This document shows positions 11,431 through 23,245 of a DNA stretch of 64,000 nucleotides, one piece after another. Position numbers and translations under genes: made by a program. The DNA is from Leptoclinus maculatus. Taxonomy: Eukaryota; Chordata; Actinopteri; Perciformes; Stichaeidae. The notes under the pieces are model-generated. The model was not told the DNA's origin, did no database searches, and saw only the letters and a program-made list of their open reading frames with translations. The stretch lies in the NCBI GenBank assembly GCA_032191485.1, contig JAVDOI010000007.1, positions 2,026,463 through 2,090,462 of the forward strand. Direction: 5' to 3'. Each line of letters opens with the position of its first letter. Within the stretch, counting starts at the first letter, position 1.

Positions 11431-14400
11431 GTGAGACATTTACATATCAATGCTTGTGATAGTGCTCGGAATCACTGTTAACACACACACATGCTGCTAC
11501 TAACAGAAGCGCATTGGAATTGATTCATAGCTTCTCCTTGAGGTATTGACCCTGGACCCACACAGACGAAAATTACTTTTTAATACGCCCAATTATTTAA
11601 TAACCATAATCTATCTCTATGGTGTTGAAAGGATTGATCAATAGGAATGACTCAACTTGGAAAAACAACTTATCCAAGTGGTAAGACACTTTTCCTCAAA
11701 ATATTGTGTCAAAGTTTCTCAAAGTTCGAAAGTTCTATCGCATAAAATTCTACTTATACACAAAGTTCTGTTTGTTTCACCAAATATTGAAGGCTGTATG
11801 ATGCTTACTCTGAGAGGTATATTGACTTTGTTTGATCAATGTGTTTGTTTTCAGCTGCATCTTATGTCAATCTTATGTTATAATCATTATTTACAAACTG
11901 TACCAATAATTACCCTGGGAACCCTCTCTCCACAAGATTCTGTTTCTATATACTACATGATTTTACTAGGAGGTTTTGGGGGCAAAGTTAGTTCTATGTG
12001 GTCTAAGAGGTTGCACAGAAGTTGTAGGGAGGGGTTTCTGGGTTAAAACACATTGGTTTGGTTAATAATTGACAAAGTAAGTAAATCTGAATCTCCTGAT
12101 TGTCCCTGTTGAGCAACTCAAGAGACTAAACTTGTGGGTGTAACCTTGGATGGTTTTACAGTGAAAGCATATTCAAAACTGTGAGAAACAATGCAAGAGG
12201 TCCCTCAGTGACCCCCAACAACTTGACATGTTTTCACACAGAGGAGGAAAGAGCAGGCCTGCTAGAATAAGAAAAGAAAGTAGAACAGAGGTAAGAATAA
12301 ACATTTAACGACTATGTACAATATAAATATATATCCAAAAGTATATATATATATATACATGAACATAACCCTATACAACAATACAACAACACAACAACAG
12401 TGTCAATGGAATTGAGGTGATAGTGCAGAATGGAGGTAATAGTGCAGTATGAGTGCAGAATATCATTGCTTGCATTATATTAGTATATTCAAAAAAAAAA
12501 TGCAAAAGGAAATATCTGTTATGTTTTCATCCGAGACCAAGTCATTATCAATTTTGTGTTTGCGCTACTTACTCTCTTTGTCTGTCTCTGCCAATCTCGC
12601 CTTTTCATCTATCTTTCATTCTTCATGTCTCCATATATGTGTTCCCTTCAGGCCCTGAGAGACCTCACAACTCAATATCCTGGAAAGATCTCTATAATCC
12701 AACTAGGTAAACACAACACATGCTCATATATCTGTGTACATACACACAGCTGATATATTACAAAGCCCAGGAGGTGTCATTGAGAAGGAAAATCTGAGGA
12801 AAACTTTCCCTTGTGTAATTTCATTATAACTTTAGCAGCCCAGTGTTCAGGAAGACATTTTGTCATTGTACATTTCTGCAAAGCAGGGATAGGTTATGTT
12901 TCTTGCAGTCAGTCAGAGCAAGTGACGTAGTAAATCGAGCAAACATTGGTAAAAGTTACCTGGTATGAAAATTGGGTGGTATGATGACGAGTATAACATT
13001 CCAGAATGTCCACTATCTCTGGGCAGCTCAAACAAACACCGGACTTTCATCCAAGGTATCGCAGTTTGTGTCCAGTAAGAAACCAAAAACATCAACGCTT
13101 GTTGCGTAACGTTACGTATGAAAGTTAGCTACGGATGGCTGTTATTTAACTAAGGTTGATATTTAATGTTGTTACGTTATAACACAAACCACGATATGTT
13201 TTCAAACTTTAACCAAGTAGTTTTGTGTCTAAACCTAACCAATCGTTTTGCAACATTAACAGTGTGGCATTATACTTTTCTGCTAGCACGATACGGGGCT
13301 GATATGAAGTTAAACAGATTTTGGGTTCAGAAACGTTGACATTTAAGTATACCGTGGTTTGCAGAAATGTACTATGCTATACTATATCGATATGATATGT
13401 ATGCAATTCACCCAAAACACATGAAGTGACTAAGACCCTACTATCTGATTTCAAAATGTAAGCGTAAATGCATCCAAGAATCATTTTTGTCCAGAAAAAT
13501 GGACAGTTACGCACTGTTGTTGCTAATTCAGTTAGACAGTCGTACCAAATGCAGTTCAATTAAAGCAGTTATATGGACATAAAAGTCCACACTTCTGCAG
13601 CACACCCTCTGAATTGCCAAGCCTGTTTACCCGGCATATCAGCACGTCCACCTTTTGTAAACTAGCCTATGCGACTGCATGACTCAACCAACCAAAGCTC
13701 ATGCAAGAACATTTGTGAATCATTATCCTAAACCTCTTACTTTTTCTGTGAGGCTTTGGTGAATCCAACTTCCGAGTTGGAAGTGTGTCATAGATTTGTC
13801 GTAGTAGCATTTAGTTTTGTGTGAAACCGATCATTGAAGAGTGAACTACATCTCTTGCACCAGCACGGCCATTACCTTGGCTTGCTAGCTCACTAGCTAA
13901 GTAAGCTATATCCATGCATAAATATAACGTTATCTTACCGGATGTGTTTCATCCATGGAATGAGCAAATACTGTTGTTGGTGTGAGTACATCCTGGTAGG
14001 ACACTCATCGTAGCTTCAGAGAGAGACGTCACTTACACGACTTTTGGGCATATCGTCTTTCTAGTTACGTATTTACATATTCATGTCTTATACTTCAACA
14101 AAATGTGACTTTCTTTAACAGTCTTTCTTTCAAATTATCATTCATGGTACAATTCAAACGGAAAATGATTTGTCTCCATGCTGATTGTTGTGGAACTGAA
14201 TATTCATTTCGCATTCTGCAGACACGTCGGATGAGGACAGCATCTCGGCTGCTGTCCAGGCTGTGAACAAGCAGATTGGGGCCGGTGGGTTGAACCTCCT
14301 CATCAACAACGCCGCCATTAACAAACCGGACATACCGGGACCGCTCTCTGCCAGCGGGAAAAAGGACATGATGGAGGTGTACGAAATCAATGTGGTCGGA

Positions 14401-17400
14401 CCATTTCTCATTGCCAAGGTTGGTTTCGTCTTGCTCCACTCTGTGCTTTTAGCCTGAATGTTTTTGTGGCGTAACGCTTTGGAACTGATGGACCTGTAGG
14501 TTTCTGACAGAGGGGGAATGATTCAAAGAGTCTGTGTCCAGGGTGGAAGTGGTAAGCCAAGATCTTTCCTGCTCGCCATAGGGTCCTGGACACTGGTGGA
14601 ATGGCTTTGGGTCCTTCTGAAATCCACAACCATCTCCACTGTCGTCAGAGCTTTGAGCACTAAACTGTTTTGTCCGCATCACGTCATCAGTGTATCAATC
14701 TCCCTCTATCTATATACGACACTGCTGAGGTGTCACTTCCATCTCAACATGGGGGAGTATGAAAACATCATTTAGGACAAATAGGAGGTCATGGTGGAGT
14801 TCGAGGTTTTTTTCTTCAATTTACATACAATTGTTTTACGTAGCAACAGAATGTAAAACAATTCAAGACAAAAAAAAATGAAGACAGGAAAAGATGATGG
14901 TCTACCAGCTAGTTGCCAGAACGTCAAAGTTTTAAAAGGAATACACAAAATATACACAAAATATGACGTAAGTACATGTGTGCATCATAGAAAAGTTAAT
15001 ACATATGGTCTGTAAATTCAGGACATGGCAAAAATATAAGTTGTTTTCTTGTTTTAGCCAATTACATCCAATGAAGAAATTGTCGTTGTGACAGTTTCTT
15101 TATTGGATGTAATCCAATCTGTGTTATGCACATATCTTGGTCCTCTCATGTTGGACTGAGGGCAGACTGGACGCTGCAGCGACTCACTATCGGCTCTCCA
15201 GGTACAAGTGGTATTACAGGACAGGAGCCGGGGATAGCTGGTTAGCATGCTCATTTCTTTAGACATCTCTGCAACACAACACATGGACGTCTTTGACATA
15301 ACATCAACACTGTGACCTCTTCACATTCTGTTTTGATAATGTTAGTGGATTTTTTTATGTTTTGAACTAAATTTGTGTCCAGATCTTACTGCTTGCACCT
15401 TTAACACAACTAGTTGTATTAGTTCCAGCATGAAATGCATTGTACTGACACACACACCACATCGCCGGTCTCTCTCTTCAGATGTTTCTTCCACTCCTCC
15501 AGAGAGCAGCAGAGATGGACTCAACTGTCGAGGGTAATGAAGTGGAAACATATGAGACATGCATTATATCACATTGCAAATTACCAGTAATATATTTTTA
15601 TTAAAATTAAAATGATTATTGTTATTAGCAGTGGTATTAGTATTATCATTCATAGGTCATGATGCTAGTCTATTTGTCTCTCAATGTGTCTCAGGTGATA
15701 AAATGTCCTGCAGGAGGTCGGCCATCATCAACATCTCCTCGCTCGCCGGATCCATAAAGATATGTCCGGAGAACTTTGCTAGGGCGCCGATGTACCCTTA
15801 TAGGGCCAGCAAGGTACTGCTGACTATCACAAAATCTGAATTTGATTTTTTAAATAAAACAATTAAAAATAATAGCACTTTATCCTAACTTGTTTTTGTT
15901 GTTTTTTAATCTGGAAGATTATTTTTTTCTTTTTCATGAGATAAGATCATCCCCAAAACCGAGGCCCCTAAATTAAAGAGAGACAAAGTCACAGGTTCAA
16001 TTGACCCTATATTAGAAACATATTTACTTTGTGTGCTCTCATTCATTTAAAGGATAACACTGACATTTTATTTTTGTCAACAAATCTCATGAAAAGAGCA
16101 AAACCCAAATCGTGTTAGTCCGTCTCTCAAATCCTTCTGACTTTGTCTGCGTCACTCAGCTCCAAGCTCATTGGTTCCTTCTTAAGACGTAAATCAAAAA
16201 AAAAAAAAAAAAAAAGAAATCACAATAGGCAATATGGTTTCTTTAAAAAACTAAAAAAGAAGCTCAGGAATTTCCAGCGGGGACCAACTGTAGATCTTTG
16301 GGGTGGTTAGGAGGGAGGCTACAGTTAAAACATGACAGGCACCTGTACCCTCGTGTAAATTACACTGAAGAGTGAAGTATTTAGTGTCATTTTCAACAAC
16401 AAAGCTTCTGTCCTCTGCGGTTGGTTGCCAGGCAGCACTGAACATGGTGACTCGCTGTCAATCGGAGGACTTCAAGAGACACAACATACTGGTGACAGCA
16501 ATCCACCCTGGCTGGGTCCGCACTGAGATGGGAGGAAAAGAGGTGAGGCGATGGAGAGTTTAATGAGAGGCACTGCACACCTTTTTAATACATTATGATC
16601 CTTTCAGCAGGTTTGTATGAACAAAAGAAAAGCACACTTGCTTTGACAAACTACGTCTGTTCTCTGCTTCAGATTCCTTTATGTGAACACGCTTACTGGT
16701 TGAACTGGCCCAACTCTTTACATGGTGGCTCCCAGTATCAAGTGGAAAGTAACTAAGTATATTTACTTAAATACTGTAGGCAACTAAAGTACAAGGGTAC
16801 TCTTACTCCGCAAAATTTATCTCATGCTTGCATTTACTTTAGCGATTCATATTTTAAAAGCATTTTTGACAATTTCGGACATAAAATTCGGGCTTGCCTT
16901 TAGTCTTAATCTTGCTAGATAATCTTTGTAGTTTTTAGGAGCATGAAAGTCCCTGCAAGTCCTCTGAACAACCAGTCATACAGGTGTTTTCTAAAAACTT
17001 TATTAAACTTTATTAGAGTCGTCATCATTTTTTACATATACATGAAATTTGACCTCTGCATTTAATTAACCCATCCCTAGCATATTGGGAGCAGTGGGCT
17101 GCTGAGAAGCCCCCGGGGAGCAGTTAGGGGTTTAGTGTCAGAGAGCAGACAGGGTTAATAAACTGCATTGTTTGCTGTGATGATTCACTTTTTCTCTGTT
17201 ACCAACTTGGCAAGTATTTCCTGTATAGTTACAGTCAACAGTGCTAGGTCACAGTAAACCAACTGTGACCTAGCACTGTTGTTAGGTCACAACAGTGCTA
17301 ACAACACAGTGCTAGTACAGAATGTAAAAATTAGAAATGAAAGAACTATATAAACAAGGAAGGGTGTAGCGCACCAATAAAGGCCCTGTGCATATCCCAG

Positions 17401-18220
17401 TGCCCCCCCCCTCCTTTATTAATACAGCTACAGTATCTACACATGTGAAAGCAATGTAAACACATGTATCTGTAGAGGTTAGAGTAATCACTAATTAAAG
17501 GTACACTATGCAACAATTCTCGCTTACTGTTTGTAAAAACAAATATTCAAAGTTGGCCCATCCCCCTCAAGCTAGCTAGAGAGTGAATGAAGAGAGCGAG
17601 CGCGTTAGTGAGAACAAAGAACCAGAGAACCAGAGAAAAAAAACATTATTTTCAGACTGTTCTGAAGAGTTACTTTTGTTTATATTTTGGAAATGTTTGC
17701 AAAGTGAACCTTTAACCTTTTTTATACCACATTCTAAAGAAATATTCGAAGACATTTATTGACAATTAACAGCATCAGTGCCATAACCACATCCAGAGAC
17801 AAACTAGGTTTTTTTTCCAATCTCCTGTTACAATATTGTTTTAGAAAAAAAAAAAAAGATTGGCAAGCCATAATTCAACAAATAATCATATGTATCCATA
17901 CTGATAAATATGTAAAATTTTACAATTGCAGGTAAAAACCAGACTTTTGATTTCCAGCTTGTGACAGGTCGCTTGGTAGTGAGTTCCACCATCCGCACCA
18001 CTATGATAGCCGTGTATTCAGGCCCCGGCTTCACGTGATTCTTTAAGTAACCTTCATTCCCTTTGACTTCCCTCTTTTTTGTGCTTGTTTGTCCCTTCTC
18101 CCACAGGCCACTTTATCCACCCAGGATAGCGTGCACAGCATGCTCACCATGATGTCGTCACTCAGCAGCAAAGACTGCGGGATGCTTCTGGACTGGGAGG
18201 GCAACACAATCCCCTGGTAG
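11284..18220 (+). CDS. Short-chain dehydrogenase/reductase, C-factor/carbonyl-reductase-like, complete
   Basis: Predicted cytosolic NAD(P)-dependent oxidoreductase of the classical SDR family; the substrate cannot be told. Seven exons join in frame: 11284-11430, 12652-12706, 14222-14418, 15482-15533, 15695-15813, 16432-16542, 18107-18220, all GT-AG, giving 264 aa, normal for the family. Visible motifs: nucleotide-binding TGANRGIG just after the N-terminal beta strand (residues 12-19), NNAA (96-99) in place of the usual NNAG, the INISS serine region (163-166), catalytic Y186-x3-K190 (YRASK), then HPGWVRTEMGG, the usual SDR loop after the active site. There is no signal peptide or membrane segment. 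The end DWEGNTIPW resembles fish proteins annotated as C-factor-like. The start is the first ATG after the (GA)n tract and directly precedes the Rossmann fold. A second copy lies at +14,503. Confidence 0.9.
12652..12706 (+). CDS. SDR exon 2
   Basis: 55 bp between ttcag and gtaaac, encoding ALRDLTTQYPGKISIIQL and the first base of the next Asp codon. Confidence 0.85.
13085..13270. repeat. Fish interspersed repeat fragment in SDR intron 2
   Basis: The wording aactttaaccaagtagtttt followed by cctaaccaatcgtttt is familiar from dispersed percomorph repeats. A second copy lies 14,503 bases downstream as part of the duplicated block. Confidence 0.4.
14222..14418 (+). CDS. SDR exon 3 (NNAA motif)
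   Basis: 197 bp from ctgcag to gttggt. It encodes DTSDEDSISAAVQAV, then LNLLINNAAINKPD and YEINVVGPFLIAK, the central beta strands of the fold. Confidence 0.9.
15061..15113 (+). other. 24-bp stem, 5-base loop hairpin in SDR intron 3
   Basis: Arms 15061-15084 and 15090-15113 pair along all 24 positions, with two G-U wobbles if read as + strand RNA; the loop is gttgt. Repeated exactly at 29,564-29,616. It is shorter than a normal animal pre-miRNA and could be the tip of a decayed MITE. Confidence 0.6.
15482..15533 (+). CDS. SDR exon 4
   Basis: 52 bp from ttcag to gtaatg encoding MFLPLLQRAAEMDSTVE; ends in phase 1. Confidence 0.85.
15695..15813 (+). CDS. SDR exon 5 (catalytic Ser and Tyr-x3-Lys)
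   Basis: 119 bp from ctcag to gtactg. It encodes SAIINISSLAGSI and MYPYRASK with the catalytic Tyr and Lys. Confidence 0.9.
16432..16542 (+). CDS. SDR exon 6
   Basis: 37 codons from gccag to gtgagg, encoding AALNMVTRCQ through HPGWVRTEMGGKE. Confidence 0.9.
16738..16865. repeat. Dispersed fish repeat fragment in SDR intron 6
   Basis: Contains agtaactaagtatatttact followed by actaaagtacaagggtactc, wording typical of a very abundant teleost repeat. Class uncertain. Confidence 0.45.
17040..17160. repeat. Dispersed fish repeat fragment in SDR intron 6
   Basis: Contains tgacctctgcatttaa, then gggagcagtgggctgc and cccggggagcagttaggg, which I recognise from a common teleost interspersed repeat. 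Confidence 0.45.
17237..17280. repeat. Perfect 19-bp inverted repeat with 6-base loop
   Basis: Arms 17237-17255 and 17262-17280 are exact reverse complements, loop aaacca. Parts of the arm (ttaggtcac, aacagtgcta) recur at 17282-17315. Confidence 0.9.
17495..17715. mobile_element. Short TTAA-bounded MITE (piggyBac-like ends)
   Basis: The left end ttaaaggtacactatgcaa and the reverse complement of the right end ttaaaggttcactttgcaa match at 17 of 19 positions. Both termini are TTAA, the target preferred by piggyBac-type elements. 221 bp, non-coding. Second copy at 31,998-32,218. Confidence 0.6.
18107..18220 (+). CDS. SDR exon 7 with stop codon
   Basis: 38 codons including TAG at 18218-18220, acceptor cccacag. 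It encodes ATLSTQDSVHSMLTMM and the C-terminal DWEGNTIPW. Possible poly(A) signals are attaaa near 18,285 and aataaa near 18,441. Confidence 0.9.
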   Translation, partial: ATLSTQDSVHSMLTMMSSLSSKDCGMLLDWEGNTIPW

Positions 18221-18289
18221 CAGTCGCTGTGTCAACCACTCCAGGGCTTTTAATAATTGTAAAACGTATGCACCCTAGAGTATATTAAA

Positions 18290-19830
18290 GGCCATATGCA
18301 TGTTATTGTGTTGAGAGTCATCATTGCCCATACTGGCCATGAAGCCTTCATAGAGTGACTCATGATATAAACATAGGACAAAAAGTAAGGACATTTGTGT
18401 TTGGTAGATTATTTCTTTGTTGAAACAATGCTTCTTGGCAATAAATCTTATACTGTTGGAAAGCCTGTTTATTTCCCTTTTAAAACCTCTTAAACACGAG
18501 CCCTATTTTTAGGCCGCTGCTCGAAAATGGCATACCCATACCCAAGACTGTAATTCTGTAACTTCAAGGTCTATTTGAATAATTTTGATGTTATAAAACA
18601 GATAACACTTGTGAGATTTGTTTTCAGATGTGTAAATATTGTGTATATGTTACTGGTTAATAGCAAATGAAGATGGCACACAGCTCAAATAGAAAATGTT
18701 TGGGTTCGCCTGAAAAAAAAGCACTTTTATTGATATTATTTATTTGAAATAATGCAGCTGAAAGCCTAAAAACTTTTCCAAATCATAGCACATGTCAGTA
18801 GTCTCACAAAAAAAATTGGGCTTTGATAAAGTGAAGCAGGCCAAAGATAGAGGTTTCAGTACAGAGAGGTCACGCGAGGTCAAGCCAAATTCTCATTTTG
18901 GAACCAGCTGTTGCAGCTGTTCCATTCTAATTTGATATACTATATAACTACATATTTCACTTGTTTTATCACTAATAGTGTTCAATACATCCAAATGCAG
19001 CAGTTTGGCATCATTTTGAGAGCCAGAATCCTCTCTAAGGCTGTAAACCATGGATGATTCTCGTCTGAGCTCCAGTCTTCATGTGTGTATTGGAAGCTCA
19101 GCCAGCCTATGATTGGTCAATTTTAGAAAATGACACCCTTTTAGACGCGTCAGAGTCTTAGGAATGCGGTAGTAGAAGCCTGGTGTTGATTGACAGAGTC
19201 TTTAGCCAGTAAAAATCGAAAAACCGCTGCGCACCCCGAGCCTAAAATTCCATTCGCCAAAAGTCTGACCCCTTCCCCCCGGGTCCCACAAGTTAGGTTG
19301 ACCCCCCATTCTACAGGAAACAGATGAGAAACAGACAGGATATACGTAGCAACTATGTTTTTAGCCGCTAACCGGGGAATTGTGCCATTCTTTTCGGGAA
19401 TCTTCGTAAAGGTGATTTTCAGATTTTTTTCGGTGAAGCGGTTTGTTGTTCTGAAGTTTGTTTGCCCACAGCTTTGTACTGGTTTCACGGAGAGAAATTC
19501 TGATGATATCACTAGATTCTGTGTCGAATCCTCTTGCTTTTTGGTGTATTGGTCGGCCGTGGTGTAGCCGTTAGCTTTTTGTTGGAATATCGAAGCGGAG
19601 TGCATAGGTCGCCGACTCGTGGCGAAAAATACGTGATATTGTGGTACATTTTCTAGTTGCTTATATTAGTTGTGTATAATTGTGTTTGGAGTGTGTAAAA
19701 AGTGACTTACATGATAGTGTTGCCCAGATGCTGCTGTTTAATCTGGTATATAACATGTATACATGCAAAATATTCGCTCTCGATATGTACATTTTCGACA
19801 GGAGCCTCAGTAGCGTGTGGAAGAACCATA
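18290..19830. other. Downstream of the SDR gene, no recognised gene
   Basis: Only short open frames; the longest (19150-19605, - strand) has no recognisable domain and is present unchanged in the second copy, as expected from the duplicated block. Confidence 0.4.
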
Positions 19831-20041
19831 CACAGCCACAACAGCCTGGCACCTCCTCATGCTGGTCACCAGCCTGCTCACACACATACCATTCTTCAAA
19901 AAGCATTTGTCGCAAGTCAGCCAACATGGTTGTGTTGGTCACTCTGGCACGAACAGCACACCCAAGCTGATCCCACAAGTGTTCAATGGGGTTGAGGTCA
20001 GGACTGCTGGCAGGCCATTCCATCCTCTCCACTCCCAAATT
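19830..20041 (-). pseudogene. Tc1/mariner transposase C-terminal fragment
   Basis: Read on -, this encodes GVERMEWPASSPDLNPIEHLW followed by a degraded C-terminus. SPDLNPIEHLWD is the signature around the last catalytic acidic residue of Tc1-type transposases. There is no N-terminal HTH or first Asp region, so it is a dead fragment. Second copy at 34,333-34,544. Confidence 0.8.
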
Positions 20042-20044
20042 CTT

Positions 20045-21870
20045 TTCTTCAAGAATTCAAGGTTACACGGGGTGAGAAACTGATATACAAATGGTCATTT
20101 TGGGGGGTGAAGTATTCCTTTAAATTGGGTGTATCCTCCTGGTGAGGTAACTCAGTCAGCACAGAATTGAATGTCTGCGGTCAATCCGAAACCTATATAA
20201 TTACGATCATGTAAACAGGGAGCTGAATAAATAATGCACATGTACTGTAAAATGCATGCAATGTAGCTGCTATTTTGAACTACAACTGTTGTGTTTTAGA
20301 CTGTATGATGTTGTGAACGTGGATGCTAGAAGGAAACACTATACTGCTCTACACATGCAGCAGTCCAGGCTTTAGACATGCTCCATTCCAGAGAGGATTC
20401 GCACAAAAGTCCTCCAGCCTGCACGGGTGCCAGGAAAATCCACTGAGATCAAAATCAATCACCGTTGGAATTTCCTGATGTGGAAAAAGTGTAATGTGCT
20501 TTACATCTTAAGGTTTCTTTGGTAAATACCACTCACTAGAGGCCACTTGGGGAAATGACACTATAATCACTAAGCTCCACCGTCACACTCCCCCTAGTTC
20601 TTAATTATAATACACTGTAATTTTGTTTTAATATTATGTTTATCTATGTGCTTTTTTGTTTAAAATTTGACATACGTCGATGATGCATGATTTAAAGTTT
20701 GAGCTGTGTTTGCTCTCTAACTGAACCAGTGATTACTATCAGCTGGGACACAGACCCCAGCTGCACTTCCATGAACTTCCATTGTATGGAGATTGCCTCT
20801 CTAATATACGGTTATTGTGGGAAATGTTTCAGTATATAGCTAATGTTCTTTAAGGGTCCTTTGTAGAGTCGCCGTGTTGAGCTAACGTTAGCTCGCTAAC
20901 AACAACGAGTCAGGCAAAAAAGCTAATTGAGTAAGGCTTACGAAACCAGAAGTCTCCGTACTACAGTTCAGCGCTGCCAACCTGGAAAGCTAACAAAACC
21001 GTAATATTGTGTAATACTGTATTAGTTTACTTTGTGATTTAGATATTTGTGGATATTGATAGTTTCTACAGTGACGTGTTAACCCCGTCTGGTTGTTAAC
21101 CCATTTAATTTAATTGTATTAAATGTTATTAATTAAGGTTAGCTAATTATCAACAAATTAATGTAACGCTAAATGAAATGGAAACATTTCATTATGCTGT
21201 TCTCCACTTTCCATTGTCGTCATCTTCTTTCTGTTTTTAGCGGATTGCAATTGCAACTTTAAGGTGCATACCGCTGCCTATCGTACCAGAATATGTAGAA
21301 CAGCATGTAGTTTACAATAGTCTGTAAAGCACTTTCCAGTGTCAATGCTTACTATAAATATAACTTCTATAAATGTGAATTATTATATTTGTCACACATT
21401 TCTATATGCAGCCCCAATGGATGACATCTTGGAAGAAGAGGAATGTTATACGGACCAACTTAGACAACATATTCACTGTTTTTTCTCATTACCAGCTGTG
21501 TTGCGTTTAATGTTGTTAAATATTGAAAGCATCCATCATATTTTTTATTTAGCGGCCTCTTTAATTGTTATGCACTTCTTGAAAAATCATGAAGTGCTAG
21601 GATATATTCTGTAATAGACATGGACATTCAGATATCAGTGGGATTTACACTTCCTGAGAATATCATTGGTTCTGATGTCCAGGACTTCAGAATACCTGAA
21701 GCTGTCATTATAGCCCATGTAAGGAGCTCAATTGTCTTCTTTGTTGGTTCTCAGAGAAAAGACATGAGGTGTTGAAGGACAAGCAGCAGACTGGACAGAG
21801 ACGAGGACATCAAGGTGAGGAGAGTTGGACCTGAAAAAAAGATATCCAACGTTTCAGTCTTTTTCATTCA
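20045..21870. other. Intergenic, no recognised gene
   Basis: AT-rich, with repeat-like wording but no open frame with a known domain. An open frame of 91 codons at 21339-21614 (+) lacks recognisable motifs. Confidence 0.4.
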
Positions 21871-22292
21871 GAGTAGAGTAATATGATATAGTATATCCGA
21901 AAAAGTATTATAAAAGCCATTTGTGTATGATAAAATAATTAATGTTAGAAATAGTTTAGTAAGTCATATCTAGAGTCATAAAAAAAGTGATCGTATAGTA
22001 AGCAAACGTCATAATTTGGTACATAATAAAAGCCATATTAATACATTTCTAACAAATCCATAATATAGTATGTCAGAGAATTATAGCAGCAGTGTCAAAA
22101 AAAGTTAAGTTAACTTAAAGTTAAGTTAAGTTATACTACTATATTAGTATTAAATTATGTACAGAAATGTCATAAAAAGCATCAGTATCATTATGTACAT
22201 AGTACAACTTACATCTACTCACGTACTACGAAGACAATCACACACACAAAGCCATATAAGTAACTCTCAACAAACTTCACTTATACTTACAG

Positions 22293-22496
22293 TCCCAAAT
22301 ACCACATAATAACTAACAAATAACAACTAAAACACACTTAAAAATTACATAATTAACATAATCCACACATACTTAACACCATTCCCAATACCACACCTCC
22401 CAAAACCCAAACATCCCAACACCTAACAACTACATAACCACCATCCACCAACAACCTACACTAAACTACAAACCCCCCTAAAACAACACTACTACA
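22293..22496. other. G-free low-quality contig end
   Basis: Not one G occurs in the 204 bases before the N gap, although the matching satellite in the second copy (around 36,700-37,000) contains G normally. I read this as an unreliable consensus at a contig end. Confidence 0.75.
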
Positions 22497-22696
22497 NNNN
22501 NNNNNNNNNNNNNNNNNNNNNNNNNNNNNNNNNNNNNNNNNNNNNNNNNNNNNNNNNNNNNNNNNNNNNNNNNNNNNNNNNNNNNNNNNNNNNNNNNNNN
22601 NNNNNNNNNNNNNNNNNNNNNNNNNNNNNNNNNNNNNNNNNNNNNNNNNNNNNNNNNNNNNNNNNNNNNNNNNNNNNNNNNNNNNNNNNNNNNNNN
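22497..22696. other. Assembly gap, 200 N
   Basis: Exactly 200 N, the kind of round number used as a scaffolding placeholder rather than a measured length. Confidence 0.99.
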
Positions 22697-23245
22697 CATC
22701 CCTTCATCTCTCTACCCCTACACCCCTACATCTCCCTCAACCTCTACCCTACATCCCTTCATCCTCTACACTACATCCCTACATCTTACCCCTACCTACA
22801 TCCCCTCTACCTCTACCCTACATCCCTTCATCTCTCTACCCCTACATCCCTTCATCCCTCTACCCCTACCCATACATCCCTCTACCACTACCCTACATCC
22901 CTCTAACCCCTACATCCTTCATCCCTTCTACCGCTACCCTACATCCCATCATCCCTCTACCCTACCCTACATCCCCCTCTACCTCTACCCTACATCCCTC
23001 TACCCCTACATCCCTTCATCCCTCTACCGCCTATCCCTACAACCCCTTCATCCCTTCAACCCCTACATCCCTCTACCCTATCCCTACCCTAACATCCCTT
23101 CATCTCTCTTCCCCTACATCCCTCATCCCTCTACCCCTACCCTACATCCCTCTTACCTCTACCCTACCTTACAATCCCTTCATCTCTCTACCCCTACATC
23201 CCCTTCATCCCTCTACCGGCTACCTCTACATTCTCCGTTCTATCC
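22697..23245. repeat. Second, noisy copy of the tacatccct minisatellite
   Basis: Same blocks as 8242-8953 but with frequent single-base indels. The contig appears to start inside this array. Confidence 0.9.

Noticed and set aside
19150..19605. 151-codon open frame on the - strand
   Set aside because: No recognisable domain, no splice context and repeat-like surroundings; recorded only as non-genic DNA.
22478..22707. Open frames across the N run
   Set aside because: They consist of unknown residues from the assembly gap.
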